Numbered from the stretch's first letter, positions 17,206-26,939 are shown. The stretch is 64,000 bases of DNA from Pseudomonas sp. Bc-h (GCF_002080045.1 NZ_MUIN01000004.1:310146-374145); one strand, 5' to 3'. Translations and numbers: made by a program. Notes: generated by a model from the letters alone, not told the origin.

Positions 17206-18042
17206 CTAGCGAGTTGGCAAACTCAGATGCTCCGGGAGAATCTCCTCACCACTGCTGACCAGCAGAGCAAAATGAATGACATTCTCAAGCTCCCGCGTAT
17301 TCCCGGGCCAGTAATGCGCTTCGAGCAGCTTCTGCGCCGCCTCGCTGATCAATGGCATTGGAAAATCCAGACGCTGGCTGTAAATCCCCAGAAAGTACTC
17401 GGCCAGCGGCAGGATGTTGCCGGGCTGCTCACGCAGCGCCGGAAGATCCAGCCGCCCTTCGCTCAGATACCGGTAAAGTCGCTCGTGAAACTTGCCTGCC
17501 GCGACTGCCCGGCTCAGATCGATGCTGGTCGCGGCCACAAGGCGCACGTCCACAGGGCTCGGCTGTTGAGCACCGACACGGGTGACTTCATGGTTTTCCA
17601 GCGCCGACAGCAGCTTGATCTGGATCGGCAACGGCAGGTCTGCGATCTCGTCCAGATACAGGGTGCCCCCCGTCGCCGAACCGAACCAGCCCGCACGACT
17701 GCTGGCCGAACCGCTGTGTGTGCCCGCCGCATAACCGAACAACTCGGCATCGGCATAGGTCGGACTGATCGCGCCGCAGTTCACCGAGACGAACAGCCCC
17801 GAGCGATCACTGCCGCGATGAATGTGGCGGGCCAGCAATTCCTTGCCGGAGCCGGACTCGCCGCGAATCAGCACCGGTAGATCGAGCGGCGCCAGTTGCT
17901 CCATTTCCTCGCGCAGACGTCGCGAACGGGGGTCGAAGAAGACCAGCGCCTTGGCACGTATGCTCAGCGGGCTTTTTTCAGCGTCAGGGAAGGTCAGCAG
18001 CGGCTGAGGTGCGGGGTGATCCTGAAGATTGGAATGGCTCAT
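17206..18042 (-). CDS. Sigma-54-activator-like AAA+ protein lacking GAFTGA and HTH
   Basis: A 278-residue protein made almost only of the AAA+ domain of bacterial enhancer-binding proteins: Walker A GESGSGKE (61-68), VNCGAIS, Walker B GGTLYLDEI (125-133) and WPGNTRELENVI (245-256). The loop that should read GAFTGA and touch sigma-54 reads GTHSGS (107-112). There is no receiver or GAF domain in front, and the frame stops right after the AAA+ lid, so the usual Fis-type HTH is missing; downstream frames do not supply it. Similar proteins (SfnR class) govern sulfur-source genes in Pseudomonas, and sulfur genes flank it. It may work without opening sigma-54 promoters, for example as a modulator of another activator. 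Confidence 0.75.
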   Translation of the reverse strand: MSHSNLQDHPAPQPLLTFPDAEKSPLSIRAKALVFFDPRSRRLREEMEQLAPLDLPVLIRGESGSGKELLARHIHRGSDRSGLFVSVNCGAISPTYADAELFGYAAGTHSGSASSRAGWFGSATGGTLYLDEIADLPLPIQIKLLSALENHEVTRVGAQQPSPVDVRLVAATSIDLSRAVAAGKFHERLYRYLSEGRLDLPALREQPGNILPLAEYFLGIYSQRLDFPMPLISEAAQKLLEAHYWPGNTRELENVIHFALLVSSGEEILPEHLSLPTR

Positions 18043-18172
18043 GGCAGTCTCCCGCCCAAGCCTTCCGGGCCGGAGCGTTAAAAAAAAGACCGCAGCGCCT
18101 GTGCGTTCGCTGCGGCCAAAATGATCGTCATCGATGTGTGTTCAAACGCGACAGGCGTCGCGCGACACAGAG

Positions 18173-18754
18173 TCATGCGCGACGTCGGGCAAGTTGTTCG
18201 ATACGGCCTTGCAGGCGGTACAGGTAGGCAAAACCCTGCTCCCAGCGCTGGTGACCGGATTTGACGTTAATGTGACCGGCGCCACTGAGAATGCCGATTT
18301 CGGCGCCCCAGTTGCGGGCCATTTCCATCGCTCGCAAAGCGCTCACGGCGGAGTCGTTGTCAGAGCTGACCACCTGGCTCGGGAACGGCAACAGGTGATC
18401 GGGAATCGGCGCAAAGTTACGAATCGCAGGCGGGCAGTTCGGACGCTCGACATCGGCAGGCGCTACCAGCAGGGCGCCGCGCACCTGACGCAGAGTTTCC
18501 AGCGGGGCAAGTTGCGCCCAATGCGCAACGGTCACGCAACCCAGGCTGTGGGCGATGAGGATCACCGGAGAACTGTCGGCAGCGATAGCGCGCTGCAATT
18601 CGCCTACCCAGTTTTCGCGACGCGGTTTGAGCCAGTCGGCCTGTTCCACGCGCACGCTGTTGGGCAGGCTGTTCTGCCAGTGAGTTTGCCAATGGTCGTC
18701 GGCAGATCCTTGCCAGCCTGGCACGATCAGGTAACGGATCGATTCGTTATGCAT
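18173..18754 (-). CDS. RBBP9/YdeN-family alpha/beta hydrolase
   Basis: A 193-residue serine hydrolase. The start at 18754 is set by AGGAGG about 8 bp upstream. It shows the family's short fold: strand YLIVPGWQGSADDHWQTHW with the oxyanion region, nucleophile elbow AHSLGC (GxSxG variant with the serine at its centre), the acid in VVSSDNDSAVS, and the histidine in GAGHINVKSG. Bacterial members of this DUF1234-like family are small carboxylesterases with no established physiological substrate. A minus-strand gene of its own; the regulator gene at 17206 lies 130 bp downstream. Confidence 0.8.
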   Translation of the reverse strand: MHNESIRYLIVPGWQGSADDHWQTHWQNSLPNSVRVEQADWLKPRRENWVGELQRAIAADSSPVILIAHSLGCVTVAHWAQLAPLETLRQVRGALLVAPADVERPNCPPAIRNFAPIPDHLLPFPSQVVSSDNDSAVSALRAMEMARNWGAEIGILSGAGHINVKSGHQRWEQGFAYLYRLQGRIEQLARRRA

Positions 18755-19085
18755 GGCCTTCGCCTCCTGCATTTTCTGCGTTCATGGCGGCGAGTATAGG
18801 GACGCGACATATATTCGAAAAAGAATAAGAAGATATTTATTAATAGCTTAAAAATATATGTCGCAGTTACGGGCCAAAGCGTGGCCAAAAAAGAGGGCCA
18901 CCCCCTGCCTTAAGGAGTGGCCCTGATAATCACGCTGTCTGCCCCCAGCTCGCCGGGGATGAACAGAGAATACGAGGAAGTTGTTACAGAATTTTTTATC
19001 GCGAAAGGAAATTTGCTGAACAGGCCTGAGCAGGTTCGGACTGCCCATCAACCCATGCTCAATGCGATCTCTGTGGGGGACCACG
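18755..19085. other. Gene-poor stretch between hydrolase and desaturase genes
   Basis: 331 bp. The part next to the hydrolase gene (18800-18860) is very AT-rich and is the likely hydrolase promoter. The middle holds the desaturase terminator. The part 18917-19117 carries a 66-codon frame with GTG start that overlaps the desaturase 3' end; its first codons lie in the terminator hairpin, so I do not call it a gene. Confidence 0.4.
18887..18924 (-). terminator. Intrinsic terminator of the desaturase gene
   Basis: On the minus strand a hairpin with 8-bp perfect arms AGGGCCAC/GTGGCCCT plus further pairing is followed directly by CTTTTTT. It lies about 160 bp beyond the desaturase stop codon. Confidence 0.75.
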
Positions 19086-20156
19086 TCAGGCCTGCGAACC
19101 TAGCTCGGCCTCAATAGTTTTCTCCACTCCGTCAAACCGGTTAGCCCGCGCAAACGTGCCGAAATCATTGAACCGCACCCCCATTTGCGCCATGACTTTG
19201 TGCGCGACCGGTGCAGTCATCTGGCGGATGTAGAAAGGCTCCTTCACCACGAAATGGTGAATACCGTGAGTGCTGCCGAAGTTGAAGCAGAACGCCTGCA
19301 TGGGCCACAGCCACCATGGGTTCAGCACCTGCGTCTGCTGCATGACATTTCCGGACTCGACGTCACCGTAGTAATGCATGTTCGAGCTTACGAAATGCAG
19401 ACAGAAGGTCCGCAGCACGTTCGGCCCGACAATCACCACCACCGCGATGTCGATGATGTGCATGACCGCCAGCGTGTTCGCCGACCAGTCGATGGGAGCC
19501 CCCATCAGGCTGGCGATGCCGTTGGCTGCGTGAAAACCGAGAAACACATACCACGCGCCCCAGTTGAGTAGCGCCAGCGGCGCATATACACGCAGCGTGC
19601 GCTTGAGAATGCTGAATTTATGCGCCCAGGTTTTCGCCCGCAGCATGCGGATCAGCGACGACATGACGTTATCGCCCACCATCAGCAAACGGGCGATACC
19701 CCATGGCTCGCCATTGGTGATGGCACGCTCTTCCATGTCCGCTTCGGTGCCGGAAACCTTGTGATGGTTGAGATGCAGATGTCGACGGATCCACGGGTTG
19801 ATCGTGCTCGGGCGAGCCATCCACACCAGCGCTAGCATCACGTTATGCGGCGCCCTTTGCTTGCGGAAATACATGCTGTGGATCAGATCGTGCTCAAGCT
19901 CATGGGTCAGCGAGGCGAAGAAGGCATTCAGCAAAAGACACACCCACCAGCTCATGAAACCCACGAGATAGAGGGCCGCGCTGCCGATCATGCCAGTCAG
20001 CGCAAAAGCCAGAATCGCGACGCCGATTGCATCCTGATGAGCGAGGATCGGATAACGCTCGCGCAGAACCGCACCATGGGCCATCACCACCGCGCGAATA
20101 TGCGCTGATCGCTGCTGTGCATTCAGTCCGGCAGCGCTTGCAGAAGTGTCGTGCAT
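19086..20156 (-). CDS. Membrane fatty-acid desaturase
   Basis: A 356-residue membrane di-iron enzyme. The start at 20156 follows GGAGA. The three histidine boxes are HELEHDLIH (85-93), HLHLNHH (126-132) and HGIHHF near residue 293, with hydrophobic segments around residues 45-80 and in the middle. It introduces double bonds into acyl chains or related lipids. It is a different protein from the DesA at 29294. An AraC-type regulator gene starts 125 bp away in the opposite direction, and is a good candidate to control it. Confidence 0.85.
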   Translation of the reverse strand: MHDTSASAAGLNAQQRSAHIRAVVMAHGAVLRERYPILAHQDAIGVAILAFALTGMIGSAALYLVGFMSWWVCLLLNAFFASLTHELEHDLIHSMYFRKQRAPHNVMLALVWMARPSTINPWIRRHLHLNHHKVSGTEADMEERAITNGEPWGIARLLMVGDNVMSSLIRMLRAKTWAHKFSILKRTLRVYAPLALLNWGAWYVFLGFHAANGIASLMGAPIDWSANTLAVMHIIDIAVVVIVGPNVLRTFCLHFVSSNMHYYGDVESGNVMQQTQVLNPWWLWPMQAFCFNFGSTHGIHHFVVKEPFYIRQMTAPVAHKVMAQMGVRFNDFGTFARANRFDGVEKTIEAELGSQA

Positions 20157-20280
20157 GCTTCCATTCTCCGGTTTTATTATTGAAATATGTTTCAGGGAAA
20201 TCACGGCTTCACTGTGCCGTGTGCCCACGGCAGCTGCCCTGCCGCGAACGCCAACCTGTTGACCGGAAGCGCCAATCTGT

Positions 20281-21288
20281 ATGCCTGAGCCGAGCATTCT
20301 CGCCAGCTGGACCCGCGCCCTGCGCAAGCAACTCGACGCCCTTGGCCTCGACAGTCTCGCGCTGAGTCAGGCTGCGGGCCTCGATCCACAGTTGATGGAT
20401 GACCCCAATGCGCGTTATCCGGTCACGGTCACCACGCGTCTGTGGCAGCTGGCGGTGGAAGCCAGTGGCGATCCGGCGTTGGGTTTGCGCGTCTCGCGCT
20501 TCGTCAGCCCGACCACCTTCCATGCGTTGGGGTATGCGCTGGTGGCCAGTGGGTCGCTGCGTGAGGTGTTCGAACGTATCGTGCGCTATCACCCTGTGGT
20601 CAGCGATGCGCTGGATTTGAGTTTCACTCGGGTGGGCGAACGCTATGAGTTTCGCTTTCGCGTGCCGGAAGGCGGTCCGATGCCGGCCAATGAAGCCATG
20701 GATGCCTTCGCGGCAATCTACGTGCGCACGTGCCGCAACCGATTGGGGCGGCATTACGCGCCATTGGCCGTGCACTTGGTGCGCCCACAGCCGGCAGACC
20801 CGAAACCCTGGCATGACGTGTTCCGCGCACCGTTGCTTTTCAACGCACCCGAGAACCTGCTGCTGTTCGCCTGCGACGATTTCGACAGCCATCTGGACGA
20901 TGCCAATCCGGAGCTGGCCGAACACAACGAAACCGTCCTCAACCGCGCGCTGGAAAAACTCAGCCCGCTGACCTGGGAGCGCAAGGTGCGCGGCGCCATC
21001 GAGATACAGCTGCCCGAAGGCGAACCCTCGGCAGAACGTATCGCGCACCATCTGCACCTGAGCCTGCGCAGCCTGCAGCGGCATCTGGCCGACGAAGGTT
21101 GCAGCTACGACCTGCTGCTCAACCAGTGCCGACAGAATCTGGCGTTGCAGCACATGCGCGAACCCGGCACTTCGCTCAGCGAAATCGCCTATCTGTTGGG
21201 TTTCGCCGACACCAGCAGCTTCAGCCGCGCGTTCAAGCGCTGGACCGGCATGACACCGAGTCAGTACCGCGACGCCATGCCTCGATGA
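20281..21288 (+). CDS. AraC-family transcriptional regulator
   Basis: A 335-residue regulator. The first 190 or so residues form the 'arabinose-binding' N-terminal domain of the AraC subgroup with LWQLAVEASGDPALGLRVS, and the end carries two HTH motifs: SAERIAHHLHLSLRSLQRHL and the signature SLSEIAYLLGFADTSSFSRAF, then KRWTGMTPSQYR. Its gene is divergent from the desaturase gene, and the 124 bp between them probably hold operators for both. Related regulators sense fatty acids or other lipids in some Pseudomonas, so lipid control of the desaturase is inferred. Confidence 0.88.
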   Translation: MPEPSILASWTRALRKQLDALGLDSLALSQAAGLDPQLMDDPNARYPVTVTTRLWQLAVEASGDPALGLRVSRFVSPTTFHALGYALVASGSLREVFERIVRYHPVVSDALDLSFTRVGERYEFRFRVPEGGPMPANEAMDAFAAIYVRTCRNRLGRHYAPLAVHLVRPQPADPKPWHDVFRAPLLFNAPENLLLFACDDFDSHLDDANPELAEHNETVLNRALEKLSPLTWERKVRGAIEIQLPEGEPSAERIAHHLHLSLRSLQRHLADEGCSYDLLLNQCRQNLALQHMREPGTSLSEIAYLLGFADTSSFSRAFKRWTGMTPSQYRDAMPR

Positions 21289-21315
21289 TGTCTGCTTTCG
21301 CCTGTAGCAGCACGG

Positions 21316-22026
21316 CTACAAGGTCAGCTCGGTCAGACGATGCCGGGCAGCTCTGCGCAAGCGGTCGACATTCAGCACTGAAATGAAATCGTGATCCCGA
21401 CGAATGATCCCGCGCTCGGCGAATTGCCCGAGCACTCGATCTACCACTTCCGGCGTCAGCCCCAAACCCCGCTTCGACGGCAGATCATGGATCGACACGA
21501 TGCGCGTCGAGCGGTCGATCTCGCCATAGCCTTCAGTGAGCAACAGCAGGCGAAACGCCACGCGCTCGTCAGTGGGCAGCAAGGTCACTTCGTCCACGGG
21601 CGGAACCGCAACACCCAGCTTCTCGGCCAGTAATTTACGGAACGAACGCCAGTGCTGCGGGTACTGTTGGAGCAGTTGCTCAAACGCCGCCTGAGGCATC
21701 TGCAACAAGATCACTTGATCTTGCGCATAAATGTCGTGCCGGCGGGGACGGTCATCGAACAGCGACACTTCGCCGAACCAGTAAGGCCTCGCGGTTGCAG
21801 TTTGCGGCAGCCAGTGCTGTTGCTGGCTGACCTGATTGAAGCGAATAGATCCGGCAAGCAGCGCATACAGACCGCACGCCGGCTCGTCACGCTCGAAGAC
21901 AAACCTTCCGGGAGTGACCCGCCGCTGCCGCATCCCCAGCAGCAGACTATCCTGCAGTGAAGCGGGCAGATCGTTGAACCAGTGGTCGTGGCTTAACCAT
22001 GAGCGCCATCGCGTTCCATTCGTCAT
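21316..22026 (-). CDS. Crp/Fnr-family transcriptional regulator
   Basis: A 236-residue protein with an N-terminal cyclic-nucleotide-binding-type beta roll (GRFVFERDEPACGLYALLAGSIRF, GEVSLFDDRPRRHDIYA) and a C-terminal helical DNA-binding region (LPSKRGLGLTPEVVDRVLGQF). No cysteine cluster for an iron-sulfur centre is seen, so it is not an Fnr-type oxygen sensor. The phosphate-binding arginine of true cAMP receptors is not clear. The gene is divergent from the Mpo1-like gene, 108 bp away, which is its nearest likely target besides itself. Confidence 0.8.
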   Translation of the reverse strand: MTNGTRWRSWLSHDHWFNDLPASLQDSLLLGMRQRRVTPGRFVFERDEPACGLYALLAGSIRFNQVSQQQHWLPQTATARPYWFGEVSLFDDRPRRHDIYAQDQVILLQMPQAAFEQLLQQYPQHWRSFRKLLAEKLGVAVPPVDEVTLLPTDERVAFRLLLLTEGYGEIDRSTRIVSIHDLPSKRGLGLTPEVVDRVLGQFAERGIIRRDHDFISVLNVDRLRRAARHRLTELTL

Positions 22027-22134
22027 GTGAATCTCCTTTTTCTTGTTGGCGTTTTATTGCAGGCTGAGCCCTCTGGTGGGCCCGGCCAAAAACCAAAACA
22101 GCGGCATGATCCACGCATCAACAGAGGAATAACA

Positions 22135-22671
22135 ATGAAAAACCTCGTCGAACATCTCAGCCAATACGCGGCCTATCACCGCGATACCCGCAACATCGCC
22201 ACTCATTTCGTCGGCGTTCCGCTGATCGTTCTCGCCGTGTCCGTGCTGCTGTCGCGTCCAGGCTGGAGCAGTTGGTCACTGGGCGAGCTGTGGCTGTCAC
22301 CGGCCTTGCTGGCCACCGTGGCTGCGACCTTGTTTTACCTGCGGCTGGACCGGCCGTTCGGCGTTGCCATGGGCATCGTGCTCACGCTGTTCCTGTGGAT
22401 CGGCGCCCATCTGGCGCAACAGAGCACGCTGGTCTGGCTTGGCTCCGGGGTCGGGCTTTTCGTGGTCGGCTGGGTGATTCAGTTCGTGGGCCATTATTAC
22501 GAAGGGCGCAAACCGGCGTTTGTCGACGACGTCACAGGTCTGATCATCGGCCCGCTGTTCGTCGTGGCCGAAGCGGCTTTTCTGATGGGAATGAGAAGGA
22601 AGTTGCAAGGCAACATCGAGGGCAAGGTGGGGCGTACGCACAAGCGGGATTTGAAGAAGGCGGCGGCCTGA
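22135..22671 (+). CDS. Mpo1-like (DUF962) membrane protein
   Basis: A 178-residue integral membrane protein. The start at 22135 is preceded by AGAGGA; the frame runs back to 22027 without a better site. The DUF962 signature HRDTRNIATHFVGVPLIVLA is at the N-terminus, and FVGHYYEGRKPAF holds the conserved His-Tyr-x-Glu. Four hydrophobic stretches follow. Yeast Mpo1 is an Fe(II) dioxygenase that shortens 2-hydroxy fatty acids; by homology a lipid-oxidising role is possible, but bacterial members have not been assigned one here. It converges on cysA. Confidence 0.8.
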   Translation: MKNLVEHLSQYAAYHRDTRNIATHFVGVPLIVLAVSVLLSRPGWSSWSLGELWLSPALLATVAATLFYLRLDRPFGVAMGIVLTLFLWIGAHLAQQSTLVWLGSGVGLFVVGWVIQFVGHYYEGRKPAFVDDVTGLIIGPLFVVAEAAFLMGMRRKLQGNIEGKVGRTHKRDLKKAAA

Positions 22672-22718
22672 GCCCGGATTGCTTGCGCCAAACGCGAGGG
22701 AGCCGGTTTGATGACAAA

Positions 22719-22759
22719 TGCGGTGGATCAGCAACTGTACTACTGAATGACCCACCGCA
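22719..22759. terminator. Hairpin between converging genes
   Basis: Arms TGCGGTGG (22719-22726) and CCACCGCA (22752-22759) lie between the stops of the Mpo1-like and cysA genes. Only short A/T runs follow, so a bidirectional terminator is likely but not certain. Confidence 0.45.
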
Positions 22760-22784
22760 ATAGTCACAAGTCAGGGCGTATCTA

Positions 22785-23774
22785 TCAGATATTCGCGATC
22801 TTCTGCCACACCTTCGGCTTGAAGAACAACGTCTCGCCCCGCGCCAGGCCGATCAGGCTGTCGTGGTCCTTCACCACCTCGGCTTCGATCAGATCCGGCT
22901 GGCCTTCGACCTTGAGCGTCACGCGGGTGGTCGCGCCCAGCGGGCGGATATCGCGGACTTCAGCGGCGTGGTGGCCTTCCACTTCATGACGCGACAGCGA
23001 CACTTCGTGCGGGCGGAACAACACATGGTTGTCTTCGCCCAGGTGCAGGCGGTTGGAGTCGCCAAGGAAGTGATAGACGAAATCGCTGGCCGGATTCTCG
23101 TAGACCTCGCCCGGAGAGCCGATCTGCTCGATCACGCCCTTGTTCATCACCACGATGCGGTCGGCGACTTCCATGGCCTCTTCCTGGTCGTGGGTCACGA
23201 ACACGGAAGTGAGGTTGATGTCTTCGTGCAGACGCGCCAACCAGCGGCGCAGCTCTTTACGCACCTTGGCATCCAGCGCGCCAAACGGCTCATCCAGCAG
23301 CAAAACCTTGGGTTCCACCGCAAGTGCGCGCGCAAGGGCAATACGCTGGCGTTGACCACCGGACAGCTGCTCCGGGTAGCGATCGCTCAGCCAGTCCAGT
23401 TGCACCATGTTCAGCAGCTCATGAACCTTGGCGGCAATCTGACTTTCGCTCGGGCGCTGGTTCTTCGGCTTCATGCGCAGGCCGAACGCGACGTTGTCGA
23501 ACACCGTCATGTGGCGAAACAGCGCGTAGTGCTGGAACACGAAACCGACGTTGCGATCACGCACGTCGTGTTCGGAGACGTCTTCGCCGTGGAACACGAT
23601 GCTGCCCTGGTCCGGCGTTTCCAGCCCGGCAATGATGCGCAGCAGCGTGGTCTTGCCACAGCCGGACGGGCCCAGCAAAGCCACCAGCTCGCCACTCTGG
23701 ATATCCAGATTGATGCTGTTGAGGGCCTTGAAGGCGTTGAAGTTCTTGCTGACGTTACGGACTTCGATCGACAT
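22785..23774 (-). CDS. cysA: Sulfate/thiosulfate importer ATPase CysA
   Basis: A 329-residue ATPase of the sulfate importer. Walker [10 protein letters not shown], signature LSGGQRQR and Walker [13 protein letters not shown] are intact, and the first residues [11 protein letters not shown] are typical of CysA. The C-terminal TOBE-like regulatory part (residues 240-329, [19 protein letters not shown]) is present. It is the last gene of the minus-strand oscA-sbp-cysT-cysW-cysA set, 3 bp after cysW. Confidence 0.95.
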   Translation of the reverse strand: MSIEVRNVSKNFNAFKALNSINLDIQSGELVALLGPSGCGKTTLLRIIAGLETPDQGSIVFHGEDVSEHDVRDRNVGFVFQHYALFRHMTVFDNVAFGLRMKPKNQRPSESQIAAKVHELLNMVQLDWLSDRYPEQLSGGQRQRIALARALAVEPKVLLLDEPFGALDAKVRKELRRWLARLHEDINLTSVFVTHDQEEAMEVADRIVVMNKGVIEQIGSPGEVYENPASDFVYHFLGDSNRLHLGEDNHVLFRPHEVSLSRHEVEGHHAAEVRDIRPLGATTRVTLKVEGQPDLIEAEVVKDHDSLIGLARGETLFFKPKVWQKIANI

Positions 23775-23777
23775 GAA

Positions 23778-24650
23778 TTATTCCTCCGCCGCGCTTTGGC
23801 GCAGACGGCTAATGCGCGCTTCGCTCCACTGCTTGAGCAGCAGGATGAACAGCGCAAGGATCAATAACAGGCTCGCCACGGCAAATGCAGCCACGTGGTT
23901 GTACTCGTTGTAGAGAATCTCGACATGCAGCGGCAAGGTGTTGGTCACGCCGCGAATATGGCCGGAAACCACCGACACGGCGCCGAATTCACCCATGGCC
24001 CGTGCGGTACACAGCACCACGCCGTAGATCAGACCCCATTTGATGTTCGGCACGGTCACATGCCAGAACATCTGCCAGCCGTTGGCGCCCAGCAAGCGTG
24101 CGGCTTCCTCTTCCTGCGTGCCTTGCTCCTGCATCAGCGGAATCAGCTCCCGGGCCACGAAGGGTACGGTCACGAAGATGGTCGCCAGCACGATACCCGG
24201 CAGGGCGAAGACGATCTGGATGTCGTGATCCTGCAGCCATGGGCCAAACAAGCCTTGGGCGCCGAACATCAACACATAGACCAGACCGGCAATGACCGGC
24301 GAGACCGAAAACGGCAGGTCGATCAAGGTCACCAGAAAGCTTTTGCCACGGAAGGAGTACTTGCTCACGCACCAGGCAGCGCTGACCCCGAACACCAGAT
24401 TGAGCGGCACTGAAATCAGTACGGCGATCACGGTCAGCTTCAGGGCCGACAGGGCGTCAGGCTCGAAGATCGCCGTGAAGAACGCGCCGAGCCCCGACTT
24501 CAGGCCCTGGGACACCACAATGAACAACGGCAACAGCAGAAACAGGATAAACACCAACCAGCCGAGGCCGATCAGAATGCGCCGCGAAACCGCACTGCCA
24601 CGCCGGGCGGCGTTGGCGGAGGATGCAGCGATGAGCGATGGACCGGACAT
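23778..24650 (-). CDS. cysW: Sulfate importer permease CysW
   Basis: A 290-residue inner-membrane permease. Six hydrophobic segments are apparent, beginning with [20 protein letters not shown]. The EAA loop [19 protein letters not shown] docks on CysA. It pairs with CysT to form the sulfate pore. The gene lies 11 bp after cysT and 3 bp before cysA. Confidence 0.93.
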   Translation of the reverse strand: MSGPSLIAASSANAARRGSAVSRRILIGLGWLVFILFLLLPLFIVVSQGLKSGLGAFFTAIFEPDALSALKLTVIAVLISVPLNLVFGVSAAWCVSKYSFRGKSFLVTLIDLPFSVSPVIAGLVYVLMFGAQGLFGPWLQDHDIQIVFALPGIVLATIFVTVPFVARELIPLMQEQGTQEEEAARLLGANGWQMFWHVTVPNIKWGLIYGVVLCTARAMGEFGAVSVVSGHIRGVTNTLPLHVEILYNEYNHVAAFAVASLLLILALFILLLKQWSEARISRLRQSAAEE

Positions 24651-24661
24651 AGTGCGCCTCC

Positions 24662-25483
24662 TCAGTTAGGGGTTTCGATGCGCCGCTGCAGCAGGTTGAT
24701 CAGCAGCAACAGGATGAAGGACACCACCAGCATCATCACGCCGATGGCAGTGGCGCCGGTGTAGTCGTACTGGTCGAGCTTCACCATGATCAGCAGCGGC
24801 AGGATTTCGGTCTTCATCGGCATGTTGCCGGCGATGAAAATCACCGAGCCGTACTCGCCGACGCCACGGGCAAACGCCAGGGCAAAACCGGTCAGCCAGG
24901 CGGGCAACAACGCAGGCACCAGAATGTAGCGGAATACCTGAATGGGCCGGGCACCGAGACAGGCTGCGGCTTCCTCGACTTCACGGGGGATGTCCGCCAG
25001 AACCGGTTGAACCGTGCGCACCACGAACGGCAGCGTGACGAACGTCAGCGCCAGGGTGATGCCCAGCGGCGTGTAGGCGATCTTGAAGCCCAGGTCAGCG
25101 GCGAACTGCCCGACCAGACCTGTCGGCGTGTAGAGCGCGGTGAGCGCGATACCGGCAACAGCGGTTGGCAAAGCGAACGGCAGATCGATCATCGCGTCGA
25201 TGATCTTGCGTCCCGGAAAGGTGTAGCGCACCAGAACCCAGGCCAGCAGAGTGCCGATGATGCCGTTGATGATGGCCGCATAGAACGCGGTGCCAAAGCT
25301 CAGTTTCAAGGCCGCCAGCACGCGGGGTGCGGTAACGATGGTCCAGAACTGATCCCAGGTCAGTTGCGCGGCGTGAACGAACATCGCCGCCAGGGGAATC
25401 AACACAATCAGACTGAGGTACACCAGGGTGTAACCCAGCGTCAGCCCGAAGCCGGGTATGACGGGGGAGATGCGTCGCGACAT
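24662..25483 (-). CDS. cysT: Sulfate importer permease CysT
   Basis: A 273-residue permease, also called CysU. The first segment [19 protein letters not shown] spans the membrane, [20 protein letters not shown] is highly conserved in CysT, and [19 protein letters not shown] is the EAA coupling loop. Between it and the upstream sbp gene lie 178 bp with a REP pair, so expression relative to sbp may be lowered. Confidence 0.93.
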   Translation of the reverse strand: MSRRISPVIPGFGLTLGYTLVYLSLIVLIPLAAMFVHAAQLTWDQFWTIVTAPRVLAALKLSFGTAFYAAIINGIIGTLLAWVLVRYTFPGRKIIDAMIDLPFALPTAVAGIALTALYTPTGLVGQFAADLGFKIAYTPLGITLALTFVTLPFVVRTVQPVLADIPREVEEAAACLGARPIQVFRYILVPALLPAWLTGFALAFARGVGEYGSVIFIAGNMPMKTEILPLLIMVKLDQYDYTGATAIGVMMLVVSFILLLLINLLQRRIETPN

Positions 25484-25549
25484 AAGTGTCCTTGGTTAAC
25501 ACACGTGACCCGGAAACGAATCCGGGTCTATTTGATTCAGCCAAGCCCT

Positions 25550-25618
25550 CTGTAACAGCATGACTTGCCGGCGGTGGCGCCCTCAGGATCTGCTCCGCCG
25601 GCAAGCCGGACTGCTACG
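25550..25618. repeat. REP pair between sbp and cysT
   Basis: Inverted REP pair: TGTAACAGCATGACTTGCCG at the left and CCGGCAAGCCGGACTGCTAC at the right. In the same mRNA it would protect the sbp message and reduce read-through to cysT, a usual effect of hairpins after binding-protein genes. Confidence 0.85.
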
Positions 25619-25661
25619 GTCTGGACGTAACGGCCTCAGGAATACCCTTGGGCCGTACAGA

Positions 25662-26669
25662 TTACTGCGCCTGATAAATCTGGTCGAACACACCGCCATC
25701 ATTGAAGAATTTAGGCTGTGCAGACTTCCAGCCACCGAAATCCTTGTCGATGGTCAAAAGGTTCAGTTTAGGGAACTGCTTCTCGTACTTGGCGGCCACT
25801 TCGGCGTTGCGAGGACGATAGAAGTTCTTCGCCGCGATTTCCTGCCCTTCCTTGCTGTACAGGTGTTTCAGGTACTCGGTAGCGATTTCGGTGTTGCCCT
25901 TTTTCTCGGCGTTCTTGTCGACGACCGCGACAGGAGGCTCAGCCAGAATCGACAGCGAAGGTACGACGATGTCGAACTTGTCCGCGCCGCCGTCTTCTTT
26001 CAATGCCAGGAACGCTTCGTTTTCCCACGCCAGCAGCACATCGCCCTGACCGTTGTTGACGAAGGTGATAGTCGAACCACGCGCACCGGTATCCAGCACA
26101 GGCACGTGCTTGAACAGCTCTTTCACGTATTCGTTGGCCTTGGCTTCACTGCCGCCGGTTTTCAGCCCGTAGCCGTAGGCGGCGAGGAAGTTCCAGCGCG
26201 CACCGCCGGAGGTTTTCGGGTTCGGGGTGATGACGGAGACGTCTTTCTTGATCAGATCGCCCCAGTCCTTGATGCCTTTAGGGTTGCCCTTGCGCACCAG
26301 GAACACGATGGTCGAGGTGTAAGGCGTGCTCGCATCCGGCAGACGGGTTTGCCAGTCTTCCGGCAGGGTTTTGCCCAGCTTGGCGATTTCGTCGATGTCG
26401 CCGGCCAGTGCCAGCGTTACGACGTCGGCACGCAGGCCGTCGATGACCGAACGCCCCTGTTTGCCCGAGCCGCCGTGGGATTGCTTGATCTCGACCTTGT
26501 CGTCCGGATGGGATTTCTTCCAGAAGTTGACGAACTCGGCGTTGTAATCCTGGTACAACTCGCGTGTCGGGTCGTACGACACGTTGAGCAGTTCGTAATC
26601 CTTGGCGACGGCGGATCCGGCAAACACGGCGCTGGCGAGAGCTGCCAGCGCGTAACGACGAATGGACAT
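25662..26669 (-). CDS. sbp: Periplasmic sulfate-binding protein
   Basis: A 335-residue protein with signal peptide ([20 protein letters not shown], cleavage after AVA near residue 22). The mature start [18 protein letters not shown] and the ligand loop [17 protein letters not shown] (which wraps a dehydrated sulfate) are diagnostic. It delivers sulfate to CysTWA. It follows oscA by 87 bp and is probably co-transcribed with it. Confidence 0.95.
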   Translation of the reverse strand: MSIRRYALAALASAVFAGSAVAKDYELLNVSYDPTRELYQDYNAEFVNFWKKSHPDDKVEIKQSHGGSGKQGRSVIDGLRADVVTLALAGDIDEIAKLGKTLPEDWQTRLPDASTPYTSTIVFLVRKGNPKGIKDWGDLIKKDVSVITPNPKTSGGARWNFLAAYGYGLKTGGSEAKANEYVKELFKHVPVLDTGARGSTITFVNNGQGDVLLAWENEAFLALKEDGGADKFDIVVPSLSILAEPPVAVVDKNAEKKGNTEIATEYLKHLYSKEGQEIAAKNFYRPRNAEVAAKYEKQFPKLNLLTIDKDFGGWKSAQPKFFNDGGVFDQIYQAQ

Positions 26670-26756
26670 GAATCAAGCTCCTGGAATTTTGTGTGTTGTT
26701 GGCTTTTTTCTAGTTTTGATTTTGGGTGTCGCGAGAGTTCGCAGGTGAGGCGCTAC

Positions 26757-26939
26757 TCAACCCTGCTGTTTGCCCGGGTTCTGCAAACGGAATTTTTCTT
26801 TGCGTTCGATCTGCACCACTTGTGCGTTGTGCACAGTGATTTCAACCGCGCCAAAACGCAGGTCACGCAAAGCGCTCTGAATTTCTCGCAGAATGCTTGC
26901 TTCGTCCTGGCCGTCAACGCTACGTAGAGATGCGCTCAT
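26757..26939 (-). CDS. oscA: Small sulfur-starvation protein OscA (DUF2292)
   Basis: A 60-residue protein with AAGGAG before ATG. The sequence (SILREIQSALRDLRFGAVEI, then VHNAQVVQIERKEKFRL) is the YezD/DUF2292 fold. OscA was named in a Pseudomonas for its need in growth on organosulfur compounds and in sulfur stress, and is found just upstream of sbp, as here. Its molecular action is unknown. The palindrome at 27026-27050 upstream may be its activator site. Confidence 0.9.
   Translation of the reverse strand: MSASLRSVDGQDEASILREIQSALRDLRFGAVEITVHNAQVVQIERKEKFRLQNPGKQQG

Noticed and set aside
25560..26927. 455-codon plus-strand frame over sbp
   Set aside because: Antisense shadow of sbp and oscA; begins inside a REP and shows no recognisable family.
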